Assembly: GCA_024663395.1 (NCBI GenBank)
Contig: JANFAH010000021.1
Coordinates: 248,001 to 312,000 of the forward strand
DNA length: 64,000 nt
Reading direction: 5' to 3'
Source: Pisolithus tinctorius
Taxonomy: Eukaryota > Basidiomycota > Agaricomycetes > Boletales > Pisolithaceae
Every line of letters starts with the position of its first letter. Position 1 is the first letter of the stretch. The notes beneath the pieces are model-generated. The model was not told the origin of the DNA and made no database searches. It saw nothing but the letters and a program-made list of their open reading frames with translations. Positions 25,994-37,301 of this stretch are shown piece by piece. The translations under genes and the position numbers were made by a program.

Positions 25994-26749
25994 CGAGTGC
26001 CCTCTGACGCCTGGCAGGGGTACATAAGCCTGAAGTATGCCGGTAATCAAACCAGTGTTGCGAGCATAAGCATACTTGATGTAAGGCATTATGTAACGTA
26101 TGTTGCGTCCACCTGTCGATGCGAACGTACGACGGAAAGGAAAAGGGGGATACATTAACACTGGACGACTGGGGTTGCAAAGCTTTGTCTGGGATTGTCA
26201 TAAACGGCACCTCTGCCGAATGTGCACTCCGAAAGTCACTCCGACGTGATTTTGCCTTGTGATGTCGAGGCGGCGCCTGAATTGTGCAACAGCGTGATTG
26301 CCATCTACCAACGTCACACACTCGACTTGAGACTTGTAAGGACCTGTCGGCTTGTTGGGTTCGTACCATCGCTGTATACTTTGCAACAGTGCAAGAGAGC
26401 CTCACGAGCGATGAGCTGAACTCGAGGCGAGCTATGATGATGTAGCCACTACTGTACATGCAACACCAGGTAACCCGACTCTGACCATGCTGACTCAGCA
26501 CTCAGCGGCTCTGCTCCCTGCCAGTCCTCCCACTCCAACGTCTATTTTTATCGAGGGGGTTATTGAGCGAACCTCGCTCCCCACAGCGCAGCTTTTTAAG
26601 GGACTCCTCGTACGACACATTGGAATCCTCCTTTGATTGTTAGATGGGCAAGAACTCGACTGCGTTGTGGTAGAATCGTGATTTTGCACCTCCCGTCGTT
26701 CTTGCAACTCCGGTTAAGTGATAGCAAACCTCACGGCAAACTACTTATG
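25994..26749. other. Repeat spacer between units 2 and 3
   Basis: 3' flank of copy 2, then the block shared with 23570-23835. Nothing coding is supported. Confidence 0.5.
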
Positions 26750-26885
26750 TATTCGTCACGATCATCAGATCAGACATCCACAACTATCCCGTTCTATTTG
26801 CGTCGTCGACGTTCAAATCAGTGTGTCCCGAACTGTTCCTTTGTATGAATGCTGATGCAAGGCGAGGCGTGCCTTGAGGAATGCA
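26750..26885 (-). pseudogene. Relic of the UBL3-like C-terminal exon, copy 2
   Basis: The minus strand reads NSSGHTDLNVDDANRTG followed by a stop, aligned to the SSGHTDLGADDADRTG tail of the intact gene near 29777-29860. The CaaX box is lost in this frame. Upstream exons of the gene are absent. Confidence 0.72.
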
Positions 26886-27906
26886 GGTGAGGCTGTGTGG
26901 AGTTCCTTCCTCTTCTCAGTGTTGCCTGTCGTCCAAGTCCGTCAAATGGTCTCCGTTGGCAAGTCTATGAATCAATACGGAATTCGAAAGCATCACGAAT
27001 ATCTATGTCATGCAAACCCTTCCAGCCCCCTTGCTCTGGTTGAGCCGTGAGAAGCTCAATCCACAAGACTTCCAGTGGGTATCTCATACTCACTCACATT
27101 CTCAGGAAGACCCAGTCTTATAACAATCATGCCAAGAATAGCTCAGACGATGATACTTGAATATTCGCCGTCAGCATATGCGAATGTCGAGTGCAACGTG
27201 CGTCGAGATGTGCGTGGATATGGCCGCATAGCTCGCCATCTCTCCGTTACTGTTCCCGGACCCAATGGTCTGCAAGAAGCTACCTACCTACCGTGACCGT
27301 CTCACGTGTACGCTCGATATACGACTGTCCTACGTTCACCGGGAAACTAACAGACAGATTTAGAAAACCATGAGTATGGTCAACCGCGTTACAACTACGG
27401 TGGCATCCTAATTCGGCGTTTTACGCCCATAACATGTTGCCACGTAGGCCAACCTCCGGACCGTGATGGAGCAAGCGAGTATTGCGATTTGCGCGAAATC
27501 TGCTCCGCGCATTGACGTCCACACCCATCCCATTCGTTTTTATAAGTGAAAGGTGATCTTCCTCCGGGTGCAGGTCAATGAAATGATTGTTGGTGTGATT
27601 TAGGATTGATCCCTGATGGGACTTGTGTTTACGAGGACATCACTGATTCACCATTACTCTCCCAAAGGTCATCCCCTGCCCGCCCGTCACGGTCCGGTCA
27701 ACTACTCATGGGGTGGTTAGTACACACATGCCTCTTTTTTTCTATGGATTACGTTGCATCTAACAGTACCCATTTCATCAGCCCGGAAAATCCAGTGCTG
27801 TGAAATGCGCCAAATCTGCTATGGCGAGCCAAGTTTGCTTTAAAGGGCCACTTCGTACACAAGCACTCCGGCACTCCAATCTTGTCATCTGCTTCCTTGT
27901 TCACGG

Positions 27907-29397
27907 ATGTCTGCTCAGGAAACAGTCTTGACAAAATCCCTCGATGGTATATTGACACGCCGTAAACAGTCTGGCTTCCCCCTCCTTGCCATCGACGGAC
28001 CCTTCGTATCGCCTACCCCGGACTTCTTCTCTAATGACTACCTTTCATTGTCAACAAGCCCCTTACTCCGTGAACTTTTCCTGTCCAAGACCCTTTCTGC
28101 ACCCCGCCTCTTCGGTTCGACGGGCTGCCGTCTTGCCACCGGCAACAGCGAAGGCTACCGTGCTCTCGAAGAGCGTCTCGCCCATTTCTTCCAATCCCCT
28201 GACGCACTGCTCTGCACTTCCGGCTGCGTCGCCAATGAGGTCTTCTGGTCTACGGTACCACAACCAGGCGACGTCCTCATCTTTGACCAACTCGTACACA
28301 GCTCGATCCGCGAGGGTGTGCGTCTTTCGCATATCCCGAAAGATAAACAATACAAATTTAGGCATAATTCCGTGACGGCGTTTAAGCAGTGCCTGGAGGA
28401 TGTTTTGGAGAAGCACAACAAACAGATTGTACAAGGGTCAGGGACAGTGTTCGTCGCCGTTGAGAGTCTGTACAGCATGGATGGAGATTTCTCGCCTTTG
28501 GAGGATATTGTACGCACTGTGGAGGAGTTGGTGCCGAAAGGCCATGCTCATATCTTCATCGACGAGGCCCATACTTCAGGAGTATTTGGACCCGATGGAC
28601 GTGGATATGTCGCTCTTCTTGGTCTCAAGGGGCGCATCCATACGATGATGCATACACTCGGAAAAGCATGGGGACATCGAGGAGGTCAGTCCATCAGTAG
28701 ATTTAAAATCTTTCTATCCAGCCTCCACTGATAAGCTGAATATTGCACCTCAATATTTGAACTTGGATAGCCGTTCTTCTGACCTTACCCACGGTGCACA
28801 AGTACCTGGTCAATTATGCCAAAGCATTTGGATACACCACTGCCATGGCCCACATGGATATCCATGTGATCAACTCCTGTCTCGACATCATTTCCGGACC
28901 GAAAGGGCAGGAGGTATGTCTAAAGCAGAGATCCTCTCTGTTGTTCGCTACTCATTTCCTCACACCCCCCTCAGCTCCGAAACAAACTTAGCCACATCGT
29001 CCAATATGCACGTACCCACCTCGGAAATGCTTTGCGGCCTTTCCCTGCGCAAATCATTACGCTCGCTCTTGTTGACTCAGACCGCGCCGCCGCCCAGCGA
29101 AGCGCGGAACTCAAATTGTGCTCTCCTGTGATTCCCCTAGTCAGCCCGCGCGCCGTCGAGCTGTCGCACTACCTGATCGACTGCGGATACAATGCTAGTG
29201 CAGTCACCTACCCGGTTGTTAAAGTATCGAGGGTGCGCGTGATCGTACACGCTGGAAATACGCAGGCGGAGGTAGACAGGTTCGTGGAGAAGGTCGTCGA
29301 ATGGGCCACTGCAAAGAATCAGACGTTGAATCAGGAGGGAAAGCCGGTTGGTGAGGTATCAGGAGAGGGTCGTGGAACTGTCAGAGGACGACTTTAG
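27907..29397 (+). CDS. Alpha-oxoamine synthase (BioF-like PLP enzyme), copy 3
   Basis: Three exons (27907-28684, 28771-28913, 28975-29397) coding for 447 residues. The motifs are as in the other copies: RLATGNSEGYRALEERLA, DEAHTSGVFGPDG and lysine in HTLGKAWGHRGA. The intron 1 acceptor is TTGGATAG rather than TTGGACAG. The gene is intact and its 3' end faces the UBL3-like gene about 380 bp away. That convergent arrangement appears to be the ancestral one from which the other two cassettes were copied. Confidence 0.87.
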
Positions 29398-29776
29398 CGA
29401 GTGCCGTCTGACGTCTGGCGGGGGTAAACCTGAAGTAGGCTATGCTCGTAATCAAACCGTTTGCAGCTAGTGTTGTGAGCATAAAAGAATAATGTAAAGT
29501 ACTATATAACATACGTGGCATCCATCTGTCGATGCGAACGTACGGGATAAGAGAAATAAGGGGAGTATACGTATGTTACATTAACCTGGACGAGACGATG
29601 CGGAAAAGAAGTGGGAAAGAAAAAAACGAAACATCCAAACACCGTTAGATGCACAACTGATCGGGGACTATGAGGCCAAGATAGGTTACAGTGTGGGTTT
29701 ACATAAAATAAACGAAGTTGGGGATGATGGGGATCAAGGCCAGCTAGTACACCCTGCGGCAAGCTATTCGTCACGA

Positions 29777-30941
29777 TCAACAGATCAGACATCCACCACA
29801 ACACCCCGTCCTATCTGCATCGTCGGCGCCCAAGTCCGTGTGACCTGAGCTGCCCCTTCGTGAGAATGCCGATGCGAGGCGTGCCTTTTTGCTCAGGGCA
29901 AGATCTTCTGAGGGGATGGCGTAGGGGCGAATTGAAAGGTGGACTATCGTGGGCATGGCATGAGGCGAGGAAGACGGTAGAGATGTGGGGAAGCCAACAC
30001 CTAAAGTGAGGTCAGATGTCACGATCTCATTTTAGGAAAAGATGGCGGCGCTTTCAATAGCACCGATTTCGAGCACCATCATGTGATCCCATCAACGTAT
30101 CAACCAAGCCCGCAGCAATACGAGGGGCCAAGGAAAGGAACATAGGGGAAGTTTACTCACTCATCAATGTTTCTTCATCCTGTAGTATCTTTCCCAGGTA
30201 CAGAATACGGAAATATGAAGGGGCAGGGGGACGCTCTTCTGGCCAGGCTGAAACCATCCAAAAAAAAAAAATCACATGTCAACATCGCACATTGCCGTGC
30301 GTTTTGTTTTGTTCGGGCATCCAGCCAGAACTGATAAACTTGCCTGCATCACGTGTAGGCCACGTGTTCCATACCAGCTCTTTCACCCTGCCGACCGTTG
30401 TCGCTGGATCGAACGACTGAGACTTTCGGCGGCCAGATACGAGCAAGAACGTGAGTGTCACTTGCGATGTCTGTGGAACCGGCGACTCTACTGCCTCATT
30501 AGGCGTGACAAACAAGCCTGCGTTAGCAGCGTTTGATGGGGTACCGGAGCTGAGCTCTGGCGAGTTGAGAGGCGATGTACTTGGTTCGGGTAACGGAGGG
30601 TACATTTCAGAAGATGGTAAATCCAGATCAACACGCGTGTAGGATGTGTGTGCGCTAGCGGACATATAAGGTCCCAAACTGAAGGTGGGAAGGGCGTTGG
30701 AAGTGCCGTGCGCTGTGTAAGGTCGTTCTGTGGAACGTACGCGAGGGGTTGCAGAGTATGTAGCAGAAAAAGGACGGAGGGGGGTACGACTGCCTTGAGA
30801 GGTCAGAGGTCGTACGACAGAATCGGGTAACGGTGGATAAACTTGAGTAGCCGGTGATGATGGTGACGGTGGTTGGTAATCCGAAGTGGTAGGATCAGGA
30901 TCAGTAGTAGACGCGGAAACAGGCTGTGCAGTATCGCTCAT
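29777..30941 (-). CDS. UBL3/MUB-type membrane-anchored ubiquitin-fold protein
   Basis: Three exons on the minus strand (30941-30353, 30247-30161, 30000-29777) give 299 residues. After a Pro/Ser/Thr-rich N-terminus of about 165 residues comes a ubiquitin-like fold of the Rad60-SLD_2/UBL3 type. Its visible strands are VTLTFLLVSGRRKS, VGRVKELVWNTWP, then ERPPAPSYFRILYLGKILQD and VHLSIRPYAIP. The protein ends CCGGCLIC, a CaaX box with an upstream cysteine pair, so it should be prenylated and possibly palmitoylated, and held at a membrane. This is how plant MUB and animal UBL3 proteins are anchored. They guide E2 enzymes or vesicle sorting; the role in fungi is not established. The N-terminal extension is long for the family. 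All junctions keep phase. Confidence 0.88.
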
Positions 30942-31115
30942 CCGTGGAGACCTGAAGCGTCGGTGGGATAGGTGGACGACGGACAGGGAAGATGAGACAA
31001 GCGGAGTGGGGGTGAGCGATACTGTTGAAGAGCAAAAGTGTGTCTCAATGACGTACGTCTCAATGTGGGGTGGAGGGCGTTTAGCTTCTAGAAGACAAGG
31101 GACACCACGCGTCAA

Positions 31116-31941
31116 AAGGTGGGGCTAGCACGAATGCTCAAGCTTGGGAAAGTGGATGTTTTCAGGAAAGACGAGTCTAGAAGAACAGGAATTGGATTGG
31201 GCGTACGACTCTCAGTCTGCTAGAGAAAACTCACGCGACGGGAGGGCCCTTCACGGATTGCGTCGCACGCAGTTGGAAGCAGAGATATTAGGATTTGACG
31301 GCGAGAGGATTCAGTCAAATCGGAGATATTGAGGCTACAACTCTAACCAGATGCGGGATAACCTGACCGAGGCGGCTTTAGCAAGGGATCATGGCGAGAA
31401 GTATGTACGACTGGCACCTGATGCGGTGGAGAGTAGCGGACTGGGTGGGTCCTGGTCACGCAATGAAGGTGGCAAGCCTGGACGATTCTAGGCTAGCAAT
31501 AACCAAGGAAGCCAAATCGAGGTTTTCGCTTGCGAGTCGTGCAAAAGGTTCCGCTGTCAGTGTAAAACAACTCGACAACTCGCCGACTTCTCAGCTCTCT
31601 GCGACGATGACGAAGGTCAGCTGTGAAGAAAGAATCGAAGTTCCGTCTGTTTTTTTTCTTTATTAACAGGCAGTGACGGCACAGCTATGATCCAGCTAAG
31701 GGTCTAGTAGTGTCGGGAAGCACGTGACCCACGACCGCAAGTGGGCTGGCTCGGCACACCGGTGATACCAGTTTGAGACACGATCGGATAGCCCCCGTCT
31801 TTCAAATGCTAATTGCCGTATGTTCATCGTGATTCGAAACAGTAGTCATCTGGAACTTCACTTATATGCCGACTCCACATAGCACTAATACCTACACAAC
31901 AGAAAAAAATCGTACCCATAAACGAAAGGAAAGCCAAACAA
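31116..31941. other. Spacer without a supported gene
   Basis: Short plus-strand frames (31144-31332, 31391-31666) show no motif. This is the upstream region of the UBL3-like gene and the downstream region of the CAP10 gene. Confidence 0.4.
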
Positions 31942-34068
31942 TTAAAGATCTTCCTCCCCCACAGTAGAGGAGCCCTTGTAAGACATCGCGTCCCGATCCA
32001 TACTCGACACACGGGCGTACTCGAGGAACAACCTATTACCGACCATTTAGTGCGATTCTGAATCTCGAAGCGAATAACACACCTGTAGAGGTAAGCGCTC
32101 ATATCTTCTTTCCTCCAGAATCGCATACTCCAAGCTCTGCCCTCCGAGGCTATGCGTTTAGCAAGGTCGTCATGGGTGCGGAAGAACGCAACGGCGTCGT
32201 ATAGGTCTGTATAAGATACCTGAATGGGGACATAATGCACCCACGGCGCTATGCGAGACGTATACCTGCCCGACAGTGATGAGCGGGTGTAGAGAAGAAA
32301 GTGAAAACCATACCATTCTGGATAGATGGTCGCCTTGAATATCAGCGAATTGGTGGTCATTAGTCGCTTGAATCGACCTGACCATCCATTTCCATCGACC
32401 TGTTCAGGACATCGACGTCAACGATATCCAGTCGAAGTACGCGACCAGTAGCAAACTCACATCAAGGATGAACTTATACCTCCCTTCCTCCTTTCTCCCC
32501 TGCGATCTCCTGAACTCCCACATCTTCTCCATCTCCTTACACGTCCCTCCCTTCTCATCGCACATAATTGCCCCGCCTACAAACGCAACGTCCATCCAGG
32601 CAGGATTAACTCGCGCCAACCTCACTTCCTCTGGCTCGCCCACTTTCGTATTCTCATCCTCCGGAACAGGGAGTATACTCACATTCCCAATTACCGAATT
32701 CGCAAGAGAGACCAACCTCGCTCGCTGTGCATACGACCACGGCGTGTTAGACGACGCGTACAACCCCGTATTGCTGCCCCTCCAATCAAGACGTTCGTCG
32801 ATCTTCTCTTCCCACGGCACGTCACCGTGCTCCTCAAGATCCAATCCTGAAACCCAGCCATACGGCACGGGCGGACGGATGTCGTGGTGCAGTTGCGTGG
32901 CGCAAAGAGAGAATCTAGGCACCAGCGTTTTCTGGGGGTAAGGTCCTGCGTAATGCGAGAGGAACTGGCCGTGCGTCACCAGTAACGAAGGGTGCGCACA
33001 CGGATCCATCGTCGCACGGTGTGATGCAATAAAAGTTTTTGGTGCGCTCGTATTGAATTGCGGTTCATATGCGTGCGGAGGAAGCGCGGGTAAGGGAGGC
33101 CTCTTCACTCGTGCAGGAGTGGAAGGCTGGCAGCCTTGCGCCCAACCAACTGTATGAATGGGAGGGAAATCCTTTTGCCTGACGGCTGAAACAGGGGGTC
33201 AGTGTTTTCTTGGGAATAAAAGGGTGCGCAATGCATACTCGTTCCTCTTTTGGCAGCGTTCATGACCATGGATTTTATCCTCCAATCAGATAACATGTTT
33301 GGATTGTCATGCGGGGAGAACGACATCCTCAACGGGGGGAGGTCATGTTCGACTTCCTCGAGGAGATTCAGTATATCCGAGATTCGAACAAGGAAAGCGG
33401 TAGGGTTTCCCTTGACAGTAGTACGAACGATTTCAAGTTTATCACTCTCCGGCGTCTTCGCAACGACGATGATATCGTCGCGCTCTTCGAGCTCCCGCTC
33501 CGAGGCCGCGAGATCTTCCGGGTGAAGGCCCCAGTAAGGTTCGAGATCGTAGTATATTTCGTCGTACTCGTCTGGAAGTAACACGTCGTGCTTGACAACG
33601 TAATCCCACCTACCCAGATGAATCACGTAAACGTAACAGCCATCATGAGGAGACTTACCATTTGTCGAATCCGAGCGGGGGAGGGCGCTTATACCGGCGT
33701 TCGTACTCCACTACAGCCTCTTCGAGTGTCTTGCTTGCGCGCTGCAACTTTGCGTTCCACTCATTCTCTGCATTGCGAATCAGTTCAAATATAGGATGGG
33801 GACCGTTAGGGTTGACGATGAGCAATCCGTCCGGCGTATAGGTGTGCTCTTCGGGTGCAGAATTCCATGGATGGTATCCATTACGGTATTGATGTTGTTG
33901 TGGTTGCTGGAGAACAGACATATCCACGACAGAAAATACTCGGACATGGGTGGGCGGTGAGCCAAAGGAAAGGCGATGAAGGGTAATCGCGGCGAGCCAG
34001 AGGAAACCGAGGGAAAACGCTGATCGGAATAAGAGCCTCCATACACTCCTCTTGGTTCGAAGTGCCAT
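31942..34068 (-). CDS. CAP10-domain glycosyltransferase (GT90 family)
   Basis: Six exons: 34068-33659, 33609-33239, 33185-32461, 32399-32314, 32265-32083 and 32032-31942. They sum to 622 codons with every junction in phase. The N-terminus has one hydrophobic signal-anchor helix (LLFRSAFSLGFLWLAAITL), as expected of a Golgi type II enzyme. The catalytic CAP10 region includes YKFILDVDGNGWSGRFKRLM, built over two exons, then SLIFKATIYPEWY and WVHYVPIQVSYTDLYDA, and it ends with RLFLEYAR. Cryptococcus CAP10 and its relatives transfer xylose or related sugars onto surface glycans. The donor and acceptor here are unknown. Length and motif order fit the fungal family. Confidence 0.9.
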
Positions 34069-34579
34069 CCTCAGATGATCGTGTCTAGCTTAAGACCGTA
34101 GTCTAAGGCTAGGATGGGAGGGGAGAAAGGCTAGAAGCGCTTGGAATCGAATGAACGAGAGAGAGGGAAGAAGGGGCCTAGATGCGCGTCAGCTGTCATC
34201 CAGATCAGTATAGACTACATAAAGCACCGGTACAAAGTTCCCCAATAGGTCTCACTTCCCAATGATGGAAGACTGATCTTTGGGCCACATCGCCATCGTG
34301 GTCGACTGGTAGGGGTCATCGTCGCCAACCGACAACAGCCCTGCAGGATGAAAAGGCGGTAATTAGAAAATTCAATAGATTTCACGGACACTAATAGTTG
34401 TCACGTCGACAAGTGGACTTAGACACCAGGGTGGAGTGGGCAGCACATGGATGTTATCTTTATCGGTGATCTCCGCCACAGCCAAGATAATCAGCCCCGA
34501 TCATATCAGCTCCGCCACTTTATCAGCCTCTAAAAGCTTGGGCCCCCATTCAACTTATCTCCTTCCACTCAACTACATC
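34069..34579. promoter_or_regulatory. Divergent promoter region (CAP10 / cyclophilin)
   Basis: 511 bp separate the two start codons, which point away from each other. The half near the cyclophilin gene has several TTATC/GATAA boxes (for example near 34517) and pyrimidine-rich stretches just before the ATG. No binding factor can be named. Confidence 0.4.
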
Positions 34580-35230
34580 ATGGCCAACGTTTTCGTAAGT
34601 ACCCCCCACGTACGACGCTCTCGATCTGACTAGTTAAACCTTCATCCAGTTCGACATCACAATCAACGGCCAGCCTTCCGGTCGCATCGTTTTCAAACTC
34701 TATGATGACGTCGTCCCTAAAACGGCCCACAACTTCCGCGAGCTCGCCACGAGAGAGCAAGGCTCTGGTTACAAGGGATCCAAATTCCACCGCGTTATCC
34801 CCGGGTTCATGCTTCAGGGTGGTGATTTCACGAAAGGCAACGGTACCGGTGGCAGATCGATCTATGGGGACGGGAAGTTCGAAGGTATGTTACCACTTCG
34901 ATTCGCAGCGCAGTATCTCAATGACAGACTCTGGGCAGATGAGAATTTCAAGATGAAGCACACTAAGCCAGGCATCTTGTCTATGGCAAATGCTGGCGAG
35001 AACACCAACGGCTCGCAGTTCTTCATCACTACCGTCGTCACCTCTTGGCTTGACAATCGCCACGTCGTCTTTGGTGCGTCTATCATTTGGTAGTCTGTAT
35101 CAGTGATTAACGTGGTGTTATAGGTGAGGTCGTCGAGAATATGGATCTCGTCGAAGAGATCGAAAAGCTTGGATCTCCCAGCGGCAAAACGAAAAAGGAA
35201 GTCACCATCTCCAACTGTGGAACTGTATAA
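34580..35230 (+). CDS. CPR1: Cyclophilin A-type peptidyl-prolyl cis-trans isomerase
   Basis: Four exons (34580-34594, 34650-34884, 34939-35073, 35124-35230) give 163 residues, the usual length of a single-domain cytosolic cyclophilin. Exon 1 codes for only five residues (MANVF). The catalytic [15 protein letters not shown] holds the active-site Arg, and [11 protein letters not shown] and [12 protein letters not shown] are the other signature blocks. The first line of beta strands is [20 protein letters not shown]. The Trp of the cyclosporin-binding site is in [11 protein letters not shown]. The enzyme isomerises X-Pro bonds in folding and is the cyclosporin A receptor. No signal peptide is present. 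It is intact and well conserved. Confidence 0.95.
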
Positions 35231-35867
35231 GCTTCTATTGTAGATTGAAACAGTACGGAAAACGTCGCGTAGGCTAGATGAAGTTGTGAGCTCATGTACA
35301 GATAGTGAATCTCATGTTGTCTGGACATTTCTGCGCGTTGCTTCAACACTCGTTTTGACTTGCCACAATTCTCATCGATCGTGATTATCGATATCAGCAA
35401 ATACCACAGCCACGGATCAATGAGGGATCGCATCCTTGAGTTGCACTTGATTATCACACTTGGCGCTGGAGAGTGGAGACGCGCGATTTTCGGGCTTTAC
35501 AAGCATTAATCGTCTAACTGGAAACCAGTGTTGATTATACACCGGGGGTACCCTTCGGGCCATAGTAAGATACCCACGTTCGCCTCGTGAGACCGTGACT
35601 AATAGCTTTGAATCAACTTGCATGCGTTGATTGCTAAGCACAACACTTTGTCCTCAACCATGGGAGATTGATGAAGTTGCCTTGGACCCTGGTCAGATAC
35701 GCCATGATATACACCTTATCGCGAAATTAGTTGCTCAGTCAGCAGTGATGCGCGTAACACATATAAACGCGGTCGTCGATGGAAGCATTCCAACAAGTTC
35801 ATAGGACAAGGTACCTACCAAGTTTTCCTCGCAGTTCCACAGAATCATATCGGTCTGAATAACTACT
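35231..35867. other. Spacer; 3' half is the repeated upstream block of the SDR genes
   Basis: About 35300-35860 resembles 37860-38345 upstream of the next SDR gene (shared CATGTTGTCTGGA and ACCACGGATC), so the promoter region was duplicated with the gene. Confidence 0.55.
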
Positions 35868-37301
35868 ATGGCTTCAATAAGCAAACGCACTATCTTTTTC
35901 ACGGGTGCTACAGGTCTGTTCTTATTGACCACTGTGTAATACGAATCCAATTCATGAATTGAAACAGGTTATGTTGGCGGCACGGTGCTCACACGCCTCG
36001 TTGACCACCCTACTTTTGCCAACTCCGAGATCACTTTGTTGGTTCGTCCTTCGAAGAAGGACAAAATCTCCGCTCTTCACTCCCTAGGACTCAACACCGT
36101 CCTTGGTTCCTATAACGACCTCGATATTCTTGAGGAACAGGCATCAAAAGCTGACATTGTGTTCTCCGTTGTGAGTGCAATTTCGGAATTAATCATGGAC
36201 ATTGACTTATCGTGCTGGCGGGATGTATAGGCGGACGCAGATAATTTGGCCGCGGCACAGGCAATCTTGAGGGGTTTAAAGAGGCGGTACGAGGCGACGG
36301 GTCAGCAACCTCTTCTTATCCACACTGTAAGCACGGATTCCTTTGTACCGCTTTCTCGGTTCTCATTTCATTTATTACGGCAGTCTGGAACTGGTAAGTG
36401 TCTAAGCTTTGGCACTCACAGTGATATTGAGCAATAGTGGAAAGGTGTGCTGGTGGACGATGCTAAGGGCCTGTACCCCACCGACGTTATCTATGATGAC
36501 TTGAATCCAGACCGGATCAATGCTCTCGCTATCACCCAGCTGCACAGGAATGTTGACGTCGCCATTGTCGACGCAGATAATGAGAGTGCGTATCGGCGTC
36601 ACATTGCAGTAGAACTGATAGGATAATCCTTGAACAGACTATGTCAAAGCCTATATCATCCTCCCTCCGACGATCTACGCACTCGCGAAAACAAGATTCG
36701 TCGATCTTGGGCTGCAGAATCCCCGTTCTCTGCAAATCCCGCAGCTTATTCGTGCGGGGCTTCTTAAAGGCCAAGGGGGAATGGTAGGCAAGGGCGAGAA
36801 TGTCTGGCCCAATGTCCACATTGATGACAGTGAGTACCCTGTACTGCTTCTACTTTGCATCGCAGTCTTTGAGTGTCGACTATTCTAGTTGCCGACTTGT
36901 ACATAATCGTGTATGAAAATGCACTATCAGGCAAGGCAGGTCATGGCCGGGAAGGATTTTACTTCGGTGAAAATGGGGAGCATAAATTGTACGACCTAAG
37001 CAAGGTCGTTGCGCAGGAACTTTACAACGTCGGAAGGGGAAAGTCTCCAGAGCCAGCTCCTTTCACCGAGGAAGACTACAAGCGTCCTGAGAATTTTGGT
37101 GTAAGTAGTTTCTCATTGGTTATAGTATCACGGAGCCTGGGCTGAATGAAATATGTATAGCTTGAGTTCCTTGGGACGAACGCCAGGTGCCTCGCGCGAA
37201 GGGCTCGTGCACTAGGTTGGAAGCCCAAATATACTACAGAGGATGCATTCAAGAGCATCAAGCCTGAGGTCGAGTACGTGATCCAGAGTGGAAATTACTG
37301 A
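35868..37301 (+). CDS. Atypical SDR, NAD(P)-binding epimerase/NmrA-like, copy A
   Basis: Eight exons: 35868-35913, 35968-36170, 36231-36326, 36384-36393, 36445-36585, 36638-36829, 36889-37100 and 37161-37301. They sum to 346 residues. A Rossmann fold starts with the glycine motif FFTGATGYVGG, split by intron 1. It is followed by VLGSYNDLDILEEQAS and the RPxxIYG-equivalent ILPPTIYA. Exon 4 is a 10-nt microexon coding SGT plus the first base of a Gly codon. The classical upstream YxxxK of extended SDRs is not evident, so catalysis may be altered or lost; this places it among atypical SDRs. The cofactor is likely NAD(P). The substrate is unknown. There are no lesions. Confidence 0.85.

Larger units (their letters stand above)
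20650..29560. repeat. Tandem array of three oxoamine-synthase cassettes
   Basis: Three direct units of roughly 2.9-3.4 kb (about 20650-23570, 23570-26500 and 26500-29560). Each has an upstream non-coding block, the gene, and a 3' flank with the shared CTGTCGATGCGAACGTACG. The spacer blocks after units 1 and 2 also match each other (shared AATCGTGATTTTGCACCTCC at about 23750 and 26673). Unit edges are approximate. Confidence 0.75.

Noticed and set aside
21705..29397. Secondary-metabolite gene cluster around the oxoamine synthases
   Set aside because: No synthase, transporter, P450 or cluster regulator is found nearby, so a cluster cannot be claimed.
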